This document shows positions 24,799-33,055 of a DNA stretch of 64,000 nt, piece by piece. Numbering within the stretch: the stretch's first letter is position 1; each line of letters opens with the position of its first letter. A program made the position numbers and the translations under genes. The notes under the pieces are model-generated. The model was not told where the DNA came from. It did not search any database and saw only the letters and a program-made list of their open reading frames with translations. The DNA lies in NCBI RefSeq assembly GCF_022678645.1, contig NZ_JALBWV010000050.1, forward strand, positions 1 through 64,000. The letters run 5' to 3'. This DNA comes from Saccharopolyspora soli (lineage in GTDB: Bacteria > Actinomycetota > Actinomycetes > Mycobacteriales > Pseudonocardiaceae).

Positions 24799-25710
24799 CT
24801 ACGTAGTCAGCAGCGCCCGAACGTTGGACACCAGGTCGGGGTCGGCGGCGTCGAACCAGTGGATGCGTGCGTCGCGGCGGAACCAGGAGCGTTGCCGCCG
24901 GACGAAGCGGCGGGTGAGCTTCGCGGTCTCGGCCGCGGCGGCCACCATGTCGCCCGCACCGTCGAGCTCGGCGAGCACCTGCTGGTAGCCCAGCGCCCGG
25001 CTGGCGGTGCGGCCGTGCCGGAGTCCCTCCTCGGCCAGCCGCCGGACCTCGTCGACCAGCCCGGCGTCGAACATCTGGGTGACCCGCCGGTCGACGCGGT
25101 CATCGAGGTCCTCGGCCGGGCGATCCAGGCCGATCAGCACCGCGCCGTAACGAGGTGGTCCCGGCTTGGGCAGGTTCGCCGAGAACGGTCGGCCGGTGAT
25201 CTCGATGACCTCCAGCGCCCGGACGATGCGGCGCCCGTTGCTGGTCAGGATCGCTTCCGCGGCCGCTGGGTCGAGGTCCCGCAGTCGCCGGTGCAGTTCG
25301 GCCGGGCCGACCTGCACCAGTTCCCGTTCGTACTTGTGCCGCACCCGCGGATCGGTGCCGGGGAAGGTCAGGTCGTCCACGACCGCCTGCACGTAGAGCC
25401 CGGAGCCGCCGACCAGGACCGGGGTTCGGCCACGGGCGAGCACGTCCTCGACGACGCTGCGCGCCTGCTGCTGGTAGACCGCGACGGAGGCGGTTTCGGT
25501 GACGTCGAGGACGTCGAGCAGGTGGTGCGGGATGCCGCGGCAATGCGCTGGGGAGAGCTTGGCCGTGCCGATGTCCATCCCGCGGTACAGCTGCATGGCG
25601 TCGGCGTTGATCACTTCGCCGTCGAACTCCGCAGCGAGCTCGATGGCGAGGTCCGACTTGCCGGTGGCGGTGGGACCGACGATCGCCACCAGATGCGAAA
25701 GGGACGGCAC
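24799..25710 (-). CDS. miaA: tRNA dimethylallyltransferase
   Basis: MiaA adds a dimethylallyl group to A37 of tRNAs reading U-starting codons, the step before MiaB thiomethylation. The 303-residue protein has the P-loop VGPTATGKSDLAIELA (residues 11-26), INADAMQLYRGMDIGTAKL, and VGGSGLYVQAVVDDL. The arginine-rich end RRFVRRQRSWFRRD interacts with tRNA in the family. The GTG at 25710 is the family-length start. The partner gene miaB lies 3.2 kb away in the same conserved block. Confidence 0.96.
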   Translation of the reverse strand: MPSLSHLVAIVGPTATGKSDLAIELAAEFDGEVINADAMQLYRGMDIGTAKLSPAHCRGIPHHLLDVLDVTETASVAVYQQQARSVVEDVLARGRTPVLVGGSGLYVQAVVDDLTFPGTDPRVRHKYERELVQVGPAELHRRLRDLDPAAAEAILTSNGRRIVRALEVIEITGRPFSANLPKPGPPRYGAVLIGLDRPAEDLDDRVDRRVTQMFDAGLVDEVRRLAEEGLRHGRTASRALGYQQVLAELDGAGDMVAAAAETAKLTRRFVRRQRSWFRRDARIHWFDAADPDLVSNVRALLTT

Positions 25711-25761
25711 CCTTCGACCTTAGAGCTTGTCTTCGCGGCGGCCGCGCGGCGCTCAACCGAC

Positions 25762-25782
25762 GTCGGTTTCCGCGAAATCGGC
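25762..25782. repeat. Degenerate copy of the dispersed palindrome upstream of miaA
   Basis: GTCGGTTTC and GAAATCGGC flank CGC, with seven of nine arm positions paired. The GCGAAATCGG half matches the core of the better copies. A TTAGAGCTTGTCTTCG stretch just before it resembles one near 15880. Confidence 0.4.
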
Positions 25783-25797
25783 CCACCGCAGCGGCGG

Positions 25798-26508
25798 TCA
25801 GGTCGTTCTGGTCCAGATGGCCACGTGGTAGGTGACGCCGAACGGCGTGGCCGAGTACAGCAGTTCGCCGCGCCAAGTGCCGCCGGAGGCCGCCACCACG
25901 CCGGGTAGCACTTGCAGCGCGGCTCGGCCCGCGACCCCGAGCTCCGCGGACAACTCCGGTTCCAGGGCGCGCAGCCCGGCCAGGCCGGCGTCGGCGAGCG
26001 CGGTGCGGATCCGTTCGTCCAACGTCCTGGCCCGCGCGTCGGGCGGGAACGGCGAACGCGCGTCCGAGCGGTTGGTGCCGTCCGCCAGCACCAGCAGGCC
26101 CACGTCCTTGGCCGCCAACGTCGCGCCGAGCCGCTGGCATTCGTCCGTCGGGGTGTCCGGGGCCAACAGGTGCACCGTGGCCACACGCGCACCTGCTTGC
26201 TCGCGCAACCAACCGGTGATCAGCGCTGGCAACGGCAGCAACGGGTCCGGACGGCTCGCGACCGTACCGCCGAGCGTCACCCGAACGTCGACACCGAATC
26301 CGTCAAAAGTGCCCGCAGTGTTAGGTCCGAGCATCGCTGGTCCCGATTGATCTACGCCAACGCCCACCCATTCGGCGGCAGAGTCAGTCAGACTGGACAC
26401 GGCGCGCAGACAGGCGCCCCGCAGACGTTCGGTTTCCGCGTCGGCACGCACGGTCAACGCGGGAACCAGCAACGGCGGGTACGGCACCACAGCGACACGG
26501 GTGATCAC
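25798..26508 (-). CDS. Extradiol-dioxygenase-subunit-B-like protein (Rv2728c-like)
   Basis: The 236-residue protein starts VITRVAVVPYPPLLVPALT and later has GVGVDQSGPAML and YHVAIWTRTT. This matches the actinobacterial group annotated as class III extradiol dioxygenase subunit B-like, found between miaA and the DUF349 gene in mycobacteria. The N-terminal PYPPLLVP motif is the usual hallmark. No complete His/His/Glu metal site of a true ring-cleaving enzyme is evident, so enzymatic activity is doubtful. The start is the GTG at 26508; it is divergent from the DUF349 gene. Confidence 0.75.
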   Translation of the reverse strand: MITRVAVVPYPPLLVPALTVRADAETERLRGACLRAVSSLTDSAAEWVGVGVDQSGPAMLGPNTAGTFDGFGVDVRVTLGGTVASRPDPLLPLPALITGWLREQAGARVATVHLLAPDTPTDECQRLGATLAAKDVGLLVLADGTNRSDARSPFPPDARARTLDERIRTALADAGLAGLRALEPELSAELGVAGRAALQVLPGVVAASGGTWRGELLYSATPFGVTYHVAIWTRTT

Positions 26509-26797
26509 ACCTGTGCACGGTAGAGGTCACGGGCGAGTTGTCTGGAGCAGGGAGCCGCAACCAGCAGCGGCAGGAGATGGCGAGCGGGCGTCGCCGACCC
26601 CTGCCCGCTGCACCCGAACAGCTGCCTGATGACAATGAAGTCGTGCAGGGCACGCGTTCGCTCCAGGCGCCGCGCGGTGGTGGTCGCCGACCCATCGGCG
26701 CGTCGATTTCGCGACGGAGTACCGATTCGCGCCCTGACCTGTTTGAATGCGCCAGCGGAGGCCGGACCGCCGAACGGTTCGGGCCGACGCTTGCTGG

Positions 26798-26834
26798 GCC
26801 CCGCCGATGCGGGGCGCCCGTGCCGGACACGGGC
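26798..26834 (+). promoter_or_regulatory. Tandem hairpins in the DUF349 gene leader
   Basis: Two perfect seven-base stems abut: GCCCCGC/GCGGGGC (26798-26815, loop CGAT) and GCCCGTG/CACGGGC (26816-26834, loop CCGGA). They end 16 bases before the AAGGAGGAAG ribosome-binding site of the DUF349 gene. They could fold into the 5' leader and modulate translation or RNA stability. No named riboswitch class was recognised. Confidence 0.4.
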
Positions 26835-26866
26835 ATCGGAGCGGGCACGCAAGGAGGAAGCCGGCC

Positions 26867-28192
26867 ATGACGCACCAGGACACGACCCCTGAGGCGGTCG
26901 CCAACAAGGCAGCCGAGGACTCGACCACCAGCACCGCTGGGTCACGCACGGTTGCGCCCGCAGTACCGACTGCTTCCGCCGATCCCGCCAAGTGGGGTCG
27001 GGTGGACGCCGACGGCATGGTGTACGTGCGCACCGCCGACGGCGAACGGGCGATTGGCTCCTGGCAGGCCGGTGATCCCGCCGAGGGGTTGGCGCTCTAC
27101 GCCCGCAAGTTCGACGACCTGCTGACCGAGGTCGAGCTGCTGGAGACCCGGCTGAGCACCCACGCTGGCGAGCCGAAGCACACCCTGAGCAGCGCCAAAC
27201 ACCTGCACGAGTCGCTGGCCGAGGCCGCGGTGATCGGCGACTTGGCGGCGTTGAGCGCCCGGATCGAGCACTTGGTGGCGCAGGCCGAGCAGGCCGTCGA
27301 GGGCGCCAAGCACGAGAAGGAACGTGCTCGGGCCGACGCGGTCGCGCGCAAGGAGGCGCTGGTCGCCGAGGCCGAGCAGATCGCCAACGAGTCCACGCAC
27401 TGGAAGAACGCTGGCGATCGGCTGCGCGAGATCCTCGACGAGTGGAAGAAGATCCGCGGCGTCGACCGCAAGACCGACGAGGTGTTGTGGCGCCGGTTCT
27501 CCAAGGCGCGGGACGCCTTCAGCCGCCGCCGGGGTTCGCACTTCGCCGAGCTCGACCGGCAGCGCGCGGCGTCCAAGGCCCGCAAGCAGGAGTTGGTCGA
27601 GGAAGCCGAGGCGCTGACGGAGTCCGATGACTGGGGCGAAACGGCGAACCGCTACAAGCAGCTGATGGCGGAGTGGAAGGCCGCCGGTCGCGCGCCGAAG
27701 GACAGCGACGAGGCGCTGTGGCAGCGCTTCCGCAGCGCGCAGGACCGGTTCTTCAGCCGCCGCTCCGAGGCGTTCTCCGAGCGTGACGCCGAGTTCGCGG
27801 AGAACGCGAAGCTGAAGGAGGAGCTGCTCGCCGAGGCCGACCAGATCGATCCGTCCGCCGACCTCAAGGCCGCGCAGGCCCAGCTGCAGCGCATCCAGGA
27901 GCGGTGGGACGAGATCGGCAAGGTGCCGCGGGAGCGGATGCGCGAGTTGGAGGGCAGGTTGCGCGCGGTGGCCGACCGGGTGCGGTCCGCCGCCGACGCG
28001 CAGTGGCGGCGCACCGATCCGGAGGCGCAGGCCAGGGTCGACCAGTTCCGCGACCGGGTGGAGCAGTTCGAGGCGCAGGCCGAGAAGGCGCGCGCGGCCG
28101 GTGACGATCGCCGCGCGAAGCAGGCCGAGGACCAGGCCGCGCAGTGGCGGGAGTGGCTGGCCGCTGCGGAACAGGCCATCGCCAGCCGCTAG
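26867..28192 (+). CDS. DUF349 coiled-coil protein (Rv2731-like)
   Basis: The 441-residue protein is mostly charged helix. After a disordered N-terminus (residues 1-40) and a small beta segment (GRVDADGMVYVRTADGERAIG) it contains repeated DUF349 units. Each has a hallmark W: STHWKNAGDRLREILDEWKKI, SDDWGETANRYKQLMAEWKAA, and LKAAQAQLQRIQERWDEIG. The repeats carry W-x-x-F partners such as DEVLWRRFSKARDAF. Molecular function is unknown. ATG 26867 follows AAGGAGGAAG. The gene occupies the conserved slot between the miaA and miaB groups. Confidence 0.9.
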   Translation: MTHQDTTPEAVANKAAEDSTTSTAGSRTVAPAVPTASADPAKWGRVDADGMVYVRTADGERAIGSWQAGDPAEGLALYARKFDDLLTEVELLETRLSTHAGEPKHTLSSAKHLHESLAEAAVIGDLAALSARIEHLVAQAEQAVEGAKHEKERARADAVARKEALVAEAEQIANESTHWKNAGDRLREILDEWKKIRGVDRKTDEVLWRRFSKARDAFSRRRGSHFAELDRQRAASKARKQELVEEAEALTESDDWGETANRYKQLMAEWKAAGRAPKDSDEALWQRFRSAQDRFFSRRSEAFSERDAEFAENAKLKEELLAEADQIDPSADLKAAQAQLQRIQERWDEIGKVPRERMRELEGRLRAVADRVRSAADAQWRRTDPEAQARVDQFRDRVEQFEAQAEKARAAGDDRRAKQAEDQAAQWREWLAAAEQAIASR

Positions 28193-28213
28193 CTCGACGT
28201 CGAGCGCATCAGC

Positions 28214-28432
28214 TCAGCAGTACGAGCAGCCTGTCCGCAGGGCGGTGAGATCGCCGTCGGTGCAGCCGCCGGAACGCAAGTACTCCTCGGCGTCGAGCGT
28301 GGCCCGCGCTGCAGTGCACGAGGACCCGCCGGGTTCGGCACGCGCGATGGCGGTGCGTTCTGGGCAGCGGTCCAGGAACGGTCGGTAGTGCCAGGGAAAG
28401 CTCAGGTGCGGGACCAGACGATCCGCATCCAC
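28214..28432 (-). CDS. Possible small cysteine-containing protein
   Basis: An open frame in the gap between the DUF349 and membrane-protein genes encodes about 72 residues if started at the GTG at 28432. That start lies inside the membrane-protein 3' end. The part outside (HYRPFLDRCPERTAIAR ... ATLDAEEYLRSGGCTDGD ... TGCSYC) has four cysteines and codon positions rich in G/C at the third base, as in real genes here. No family was recognised and no clear ribosome-binding site was seen. It may be a real small gene translated by coupling, or a chance frame. Confidence 0.35.
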   Translation of the reverse strand: MDADRLVPHLSFPWHYRPFLDRCPERTAIARAEPGGSSCTAARATLDAEEYLRSGGCTDGDLTALRTGCSYC

Positions 28433-28881
28433 TGCACGGCCAGCACGATCATGCAGACGACCGCGAGCACCAGGCCGATCGACGGGCCCGCGTTTCCGCT
28501 GGTCTGCCGCGACCAGATCGCGATCATGCCTTCGAAGGACACCACCACACCCGCCAGCCCGGCCAGCAGCGCGATCACCCAGCGTCGGGTGATCAGGGCC
28601 AGGGCACCGAGGCCGATGCCGACGATCGTCGAGTTGATCGCGAACAGTCGTGGCAGCAGGCCGATGTTCAACTGCGGATCGGCCTCCCCGGTGAGCACTT
28701 GCCAGCCCACCACGCCGTCGACCCACGGCAGCACCGAGCACAGCACGAGCACCAGGATCACCGAGGCGATCACCAATGCGCGCGAACCCGGATCGATCCG
28801 GCGCAGAACCTCCCGCTCGGTTCTGGCCAGCTCGCGGCGCGACATCTCGTCGGGTTCCTCCGCGCCGCTCAACACGCACAT
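28402..28881 (-). CDS. Four-helix membrane protein (Rv2732c-like)
   Basis: The 159-residue protein has an acidic/basic N-terminus (EMSRRELARTEREVLRRIDPG) and four membrane segments: ALVIASVILVLVLCSVLPWV, LFAINSTIVGIGLGALALIT, VIALLAGLAGVVVSFEGMIAI and GPSIGLVLAVVCMIVLAVQW. Position next to miaB and overall layout match the mycobacterial Rv2732c family, whose function is unknown. The ATG at 28881 lies 13 bases inside the miaB end; an ATG at 28845 with GGAGGA upstream is an alternative start. It is probably co-transcribed with miaB. Confidence 0.8.
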   Translation of the reverse strand: MCVLSGAEEPDEMSRRELARTEREVLRRIDPGSRALVIASVILVLVLCSVLPWVDGVVGWQVLTGEADPQLNIGLLPRLFAINSTIVGIGLGALALITRRWVIALLAGLAGVVVSFEGMIAIWSRQTSGNAGPSIGLVLAVVCMIVLAVQWMRIVWSRT

Positions 28882-30344
28882 CCCTGCTGCGCGACGGGCT
28901 GCACCGGAGGACTCCCGAACGAGGGCAGTCCAAGGCTGACGCCGGAGGTCTTGGGCCGCACGCCCGCCTCCCAGTGGTCACCCGCGGTAGTGCGGCGGTG
29001 GTCGCTGACGTCGGTGTCGGCGACCAGGTGGTGCGGCGCGGCGCGGGTGACCGTGGTGTGCACGATGTCGCCGGGCCGGATTTCGCCGTTGATCGCGCCG
29101 GTCGGGGTGAAGTGCACCAGCCGTCCGTCGCGGGCCCGACCGGACAGCCGGTGGGTCGCCGCGTCCTTGCGCCCTTCGCCCTCGGCTACCAGCAGCTCCA
29201 CCGGGCGGCCGACGAGCGTCTTGTTCTCCTCCCAGGAGATCTCGTTCTGCAGCGCGACCAGCCGGTCGTAGCGCTGCTGCACGACTTCCTTGGGCAACTG
29301 GTCGGGCAATTCCGCGGCGGGGGTGCCGGGCCGCTTGGAGTACTGGAAGGTGAACGCGCTGGAGAACCGGGCCTGCCGCACCACGTCCAGCGTCGCCTCG
29401 AAGTCCGCCTCGGTCTCGCCGGGGAACCCGACGATGATGTCGGTGGTGATGGCCGCCGTCGGCATCTCCTCGCGCACCTTGCGAAGGATGTTCAGATACC
29501 GCTCGCTGCGGTAGGAGCGGCGCATCGCCTTGAGGATCCGGTCCGATCCTGACTGCAGCGGCATGTGCAGCTGCGGGCACACGTTCGGCGTCGTGGCCAT
29601 CGCCTCGATCACGTCGTCGGTGAAGTCACGCGGGTGCGGCGAGGTGAAGCGGACCCGTTCCAGGCCGTCGATCTCGCCGCAGGAGCGCAGCAGCTTGCCG
29701 AACGCGAAGCGGTCGCCGAACTCGACGCCGTAGGCGTTGACGTTCTGCCCCAACAACGTCACTTCGAGGACACCTTCGGAGACCAGCGCCTGCACCTCGG
29801 CGAGGATCTCGCCCGGTCGGCGGTCCTTCTCCTTGCCGCGCAGCGCAGGCACGATGCAGAACGTGCAGGTGTTGTTGCAGCCGACCGAAACCGACACCCA
29901 GCCGGAGTAGGCCGACTCGCGGCGCGCGGGCAGCGTGGACGGGAAGACGTCCAGCGATTCGAGGATCTCGACCTCGGCCTCGTGGTTGTGCCGGGCGCGC
30001 TCCAGCAGCGTGGGCAGCGAGCCGAGGTTGTGGGTGCCGAACACGACATCCACCCACGGGGCCCGCTTGACGATGGTGTCGCGGTCCTTCTGGGCCAGGC
30101 AGCCGCCGACCGCGATCTGCATGTTCGGGTTCTGGTCCTTGGCCGGACGCATGTGACCGAGGGTGCCGTAGAGGCGGTTGTCGGCGTTCTCCCGGACCGC
30201 GCAGGTGTTGAACACGACCACATCGGCGGTGTCGGAGTCGGCGCGCACGTACCCGGCGTCCTCCAGCATGCCCGCGAGCCGCTCGGAGTCGTGCACGTTC
30301 ATCTGGCAGCCGAAGGTTCGGATCTCGTAGGTCCTGGTGCGCAC
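28869..30344 (-). CDS. miaB: tRNA-2-methylthio-N6-dimethylallyladenosine synthase
   Basis: MiaB adds a methylthio group to i6A37 of tRNA using radical SAM chemistry. The 491-residue protein has the N-terminal UPF0004 domain with Fe-S cysteines (FGCQMNVHDSERL, NTCAVRENAD, VGGCLAQ), the radical-SAM motif VGCNNTCTFCIVPALRGKE (CxxxCxxC), and a C-terminal TRAM domain (TLVGRPVELLVAEGEGRKD). The GTG at 30344 matches the family start. It works after MiaA, encoded in the same block. The C-terminal end (QQGCAC) is longer than usual. Confidence 0.96.
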   Translation of the reverse strand: MRTRTYEIRTFGCQMNVHDSERLAGMLEDAGYVRADSDTADVVVFNTCAVRENADNRLYGTLGHMRPAKDQNPNMQIAVGGCLAQKDRDTIVKRAPWVDVVFGTHNLGSLPTLLERARHNHEAEVEILESLDVFPSTLPARRESAYSGWVSVSVGCNNTCTFCIVPALRGKEKDRRPGEILAEVQALVSEGVLEVTLLGQNVNAYGVEFGDRFAFGKLLRSCGEIDGLERVRFTSPHPRDFTDDVIEAMATTPNVCPQLHMPLQSGSDRILKAMRRSYRSERYLNILRKVREEMPTAAITTDIIVGFPGETEADFEATLDVVRQARFSSAFTFQYSKRPGTPAAELPDQLPKEVVQQRYDRLVALQNEISWEENKTLVGRPVELLVAEGEGRKDAATHRLSGRARDGRLVHFTPTGAINGEIRPGDIVHTTVTRAAPHHLVADTDVSDHRRTTAGDHWEAGVRPKTSGVSLGLPSFGSPPVQPVAQQGCAC

Positions 30345-30566
30345 CGTTCCACGGTAGCTCCTGGTCAGATCCCGGATTCACCCGCCTGGACGGGCAGCGG
30401 TTGCGAGGTGGTTCCGCAGCGCGGAAAGATCGGCACCAGCCGGGTTGTTGACTCCGGTGCGTAACCCACTTGCAACATGTGTTCGTCTGTTGCGTCTGGA
30501 CTATCCCCCATCGGGGGCTTAGGTTTCGGCCAACGAATACAAATTGAGGCGTTCAGGGGAGAACGA

Positions 30567-31322
30567 ATGGCCGCAGCTTCCACGGACGTCCCGATGATCA
30601 GGATGTCCGCGGTCGACAAGTATTTCGGCTCATTGCACGTGCTGCGGGCGATCGATCTCGAAGTGCCCAAGGGCCAGGTGGTCGTGGTGCTCGGGCCGTC
30701 GGGTTCCGGCAAGTCGACGCTGTGCCGCGCGATCAACCGCCTGGAGCCGATCAACTCCGGCCGGATCGAAATCGACGGGGTGCCGCTGCCCGCCGAGGGA
30801 CGTGCGCTGGCCGAACTGCGCGCCGATGTCGGCATGGTGTTCCAGCAGTTCAACCTGTTCGCGCACAAGACGATCCTGGAGAACGTGACGCTGGGCCCGA
30901 TCAAGGTCCGCAAGCAGAGCCGGGACGCCGCCCGCGAGGACGCGATGCGGCTGCTGGAGCGGGTCGGCATCACCGACCAAGCCGAGAAGTACCCGGCGCA
31001 GCTCTCCGGCGGCCAGCAGCAGCGGGCCGCCATCGCCCGCGCGCTCGCGATGAAGCCGAAGGTGATGCTCTTCGACGAGCCGACCTCGGCGCTGGACCCG
31101 GAGATGGTCAACGAGGTCCTGGAGGTCATGACCGACCTCGCGGCCGAAGGCATGACCATGCTGGTGGTGACCCACGAGATGGGCTTCGCGCGCCGTGCTG
31201 CGCACCGCGTGCTCTTCATGTCAGACGGCGAGGTGGTCGAGGACGCCGCGCCGGAGAAGTTCTTCAGCGCGCCGAGCAGCGACCGCGCCAAGGACTTCCT
31301 CGGCAAGATCCTCACCCACTAA
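30567..31322 (+). CDS. gluA: Glutamate ABC transporter ATPase
   Basis: GluA powers uptake of glutamate or a related polar amino acid. The 251-residue ATPase has Walker A LGPSGSGKSTL (near residue 43), Q-loop FQQFNLF, signature LSGGQQQR and Walker B VMLFDEPTSALD. The switch His is in VVTHEMGFA. ATG 30567 is preceded by AGGGGAGA; an upstream in-frame ATG at 30477 lacks one. It heads gluABCD, the same order and neighbourhood (recX/recA, miaB) as in corynebacteria. Confidence 0.93.
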   Translation: MAAASTDVPMIRMSAVDKYFGSLHVLRAIDLEVPKGQVVVVLGPSGSGKSTLCRAINRLEPINSGRIEIDGVPLPAEGRALAELRADVGMVFQQFNLFAHKTILENVTLGPIKVRKQSRDAAREDAMRLLERVGITDQAEKYPAQLSGGQQQRAAIARALAMKPKVMLFDEPTSALDPEMVNEVLEVMTDLAAEGMTMLVVTHEMGFARRAAHRVLFMSDGEVVEDAAPEKFFSAPSSDRAKDFLGKILTH

Positions 31323-31351
31323 GGACCCACTTAAGAGAGGGGCAAAGCGAG

Positions 31352-32251
31352 ATGCAAGGCAAGGGGATCCGGTTGGTCACGGTGCTGACGGCGACGCTGG
31401 CACTGGCACTGACCGCCTGCGGCGGTGGCGGGGGCAACCAGCTGAGCGGTGGTGGCAACGAGGTGCAGGTCGACCAGAACGCGCAGTTCGAGCCGGGCAC
31501 CACGATGGCCAACCTCAAACAAGCGGGCACCATCCGCATCGGTACCAAGTTCGACCAGCCGCTGTTCGGGCTGAAGGGCCTGGACGGCAAGCCGCAGGGC
31601 TTCGACGTGGAGATCGCCAAGATCATTGCGGGCAAGCTCGGCATCGCACCGGAGCGGATCGAATGGGTCGAGGCGCCCAGCAAGACCCGCGAAGAGGTGA
31701 TCGAGCAGAACCGGGTGGACATGGTGGTGGCCACCTACACCATCAACGACGCCCGCAAGCAGCGGATCAGCTTCGCCGGACCGTACTACCAGGCCGGTCA
31801 GGACATCATGGTCAAGTCCGACAACACCCAGATCACCGGGCCGGAGTCGTTGCGGCCGACCGGTGCGAAGGTGTGCTCGGTGACCGGCTCCACCCCGGCC
31901 GAGAAGATCAAGGAGTACGTCGACGAGGCCAACCTGGTGCTCTTCGACGTGTATTCGAAGTGCGCCGACGCGCTGCGCACCGGCCAGGTGCAAGCGGTGA
32001 CCACCGACAACGTGATCCTGCTGGGGCTGGTGGATCAGAGCGGTGGCCAGTTCAAGATGGTGGACAAGCCCTTCACCCAGGAGCCGTACGGCATCGGCAT
32101 CAAGAAGGGTGACGTGAAGTTCTGCGAGTTCATCGACCAGACGCTCACCCAGGCCAGCCAGGACGGTTCCTACGCGAAGGCGTGGCAGTCGACGGCGGGC
32201 AAGGTCGCCCCGCAGACCCCACCACTACCGCAGCTGGACACCTGCAGCTGA
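31352..32251 (+). CDS. gluB: Glutamate-binding lipoprotein
   Basis: GluB is the extracellular solute-binding protein of the transporter. The 299-residue precursor has a lipoprotein signal (MQGKGIRLVTVLTATLALALTAC, lipidated Cys23) followed by a Gly-rich linker. Two lobes follow: TIRIGTKFDQPLFGL, YQGFDVEIAK-type GFDVEIAKIIAGKLGI, then SFAGPYYQAGQDIMVKSDN and KVCSVTGSTPAEKI. A Cys pair in lobe two (KVCSV and SKCAD) is typical of the actinobacterial GluB type. ATG at 31352 follows GAGAGGGG. Confidence 0.92.
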   Translation: MQGKGIRLVTVLTATLALALTACGGGGGNQLSGGGNEVQVDQNAQFEPGTTMANLKQAGTIRIGTKFDQPLFGLKGLDGKPQGFDVEIAKIIAGKLGIAPERIEWVEAPSKTREEVIEQNRVDMVVATYTINDARKQRISFAGPYYQAGQDIMVKSDNTQITGPESLRPTGAKVCSVTGSTPAEKIKEYVDEANLVLFDVYSKCADALRTGQVQAVTTDNVILLGLVDQSGGQFKMVDKPFTQEPYGIGIKKGDVKFCEFIDQTLTQASQDGSYAKAWQSTAGKVAPQTPPLPQLDTCS

Positions 32252-32307
32252 CCGATCGCGAGAGAAGGACCTGTATCTGAACTCGTTTTGAGTGGCGTAC
32301 GCGGGCT

Positions 32308-32383
32308 AAGCGGCTGGCGCCGCTTCAAAGCAAGACCAAAGACAGGTACGGAGAGGGTGCCGACCGCGCAGGACGGCACCCTC
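32308..32383 (+). terminator. Two hairpins in the gluB-gluC gap
   Basis: AAGCGGC/GCCGCTT with a four-base loop (32308-32325) is followed by a ten-base perfect stem GAGGGTGCCG/CGGCACCCTC with an 11-base loop (32353-32383). No U-tract follows. They may stabilise or attenuate the gluAB message so that less permease than binding protein is made. Confidence 0.5.
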
Positions 32384-32404
32384 ATCGCTTGGCCGGAGTG
32401 AATC

Positions 32405-33055
32405 GTGCAAGTCATCATCGACAACCTTCCGCTGTACCTCAGCGGACTCGTGCGGACGCTGAGCATCTGCCTGTACGCCGGGGTGCTCGCGCTGGTCATC
32501 GGGACCATCGCGGCCGGTTTCCGGGTATCCCCGCTGCCACCGCTGCGCGCCACCGGGACCAGCTGGGTCAACGTGCTGCGCAACTGCCCGCTGACCGTGG
32601 TGCTGTTCTTCATGGCCTTCGGGCTGCCCGAGCTGGGCATCAACGGCTCGTACTTCTGGTTCGGCACCATCGGTTTGGCGCTGTACACCTCGGCGTTCGT
32701 GTGCGAGGCGATCCGCAGCGGCATCAACGCGGTGCCGTCAGGGCAGGCCGAGGCCGCGCGGGCCGTCGGACTCACCTTCGGCCAGTCGCTGTCGCTGATC
32801 GTGCTGCCGCAGGCGGTGCGCACCGTCGTCCCGCCGCTGGGCAACGTGATCATCGCGATGATCAAGAACTCCGCGATCGTCGGCGCCTTCGGCGTCGGCG
32901 GTGACCTGTTCGCGGTCGGCGACACCCTCACCTCGGCGCGCGGGCTGTCCGCGTTGCCGGTGCTGACCGGCGTGGTCCTCGGTTACCTGGTGATCACCAT
33001 CCCAGCCGGGCTGCTGCTCAGCGTGGTCGAGCGGAAGGTGGCGATCGCCCGATGA
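32405..33055 (+). CDS. gluC: Glutamate ABC transporter permease
   Basis: The 216-residue membrane protein of the HisM/GlnP family has about five helices, beginning LPLYLSGLVRTLSICLYAGV. The conserved cytoplasmic EAA-type loop QAEAARAVGLTFGQSLSLIVLPQ (near residues 118-140) contacts GluA. The GTG at 32405 directly follows GGCCGGAGTGAATC. Its stop overlaps the gluD start by four bases. Confidence 0.92.
   Translation: MQVIIDNLPLYLSGLVRTLSICLYAGVLALVIGTIAAGFRVSPLPPLRATGTSWVNVLRNCPLTVVLFFMAFGLPELGINGSYFWFGTIGLALYTSAFVCEAIRSGINAVPSGQAEAARAVGLTFGQSLSLIVLPQAVRTVVPPLGNVIIAMIKNSAIVGAFGVGGDLFAVGDTLTSARGLSALPVLTGVVLGYLVITIPAGLLLSVVERKVAIAR

Noticed and set aside
25798..26508. Reading the gene as a functional ring-cleaving extradiol dioxygenase
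   Set aside because: A full metal-binding triad is not evident, and the gene order matches the uncharacterised Rv2728c group.
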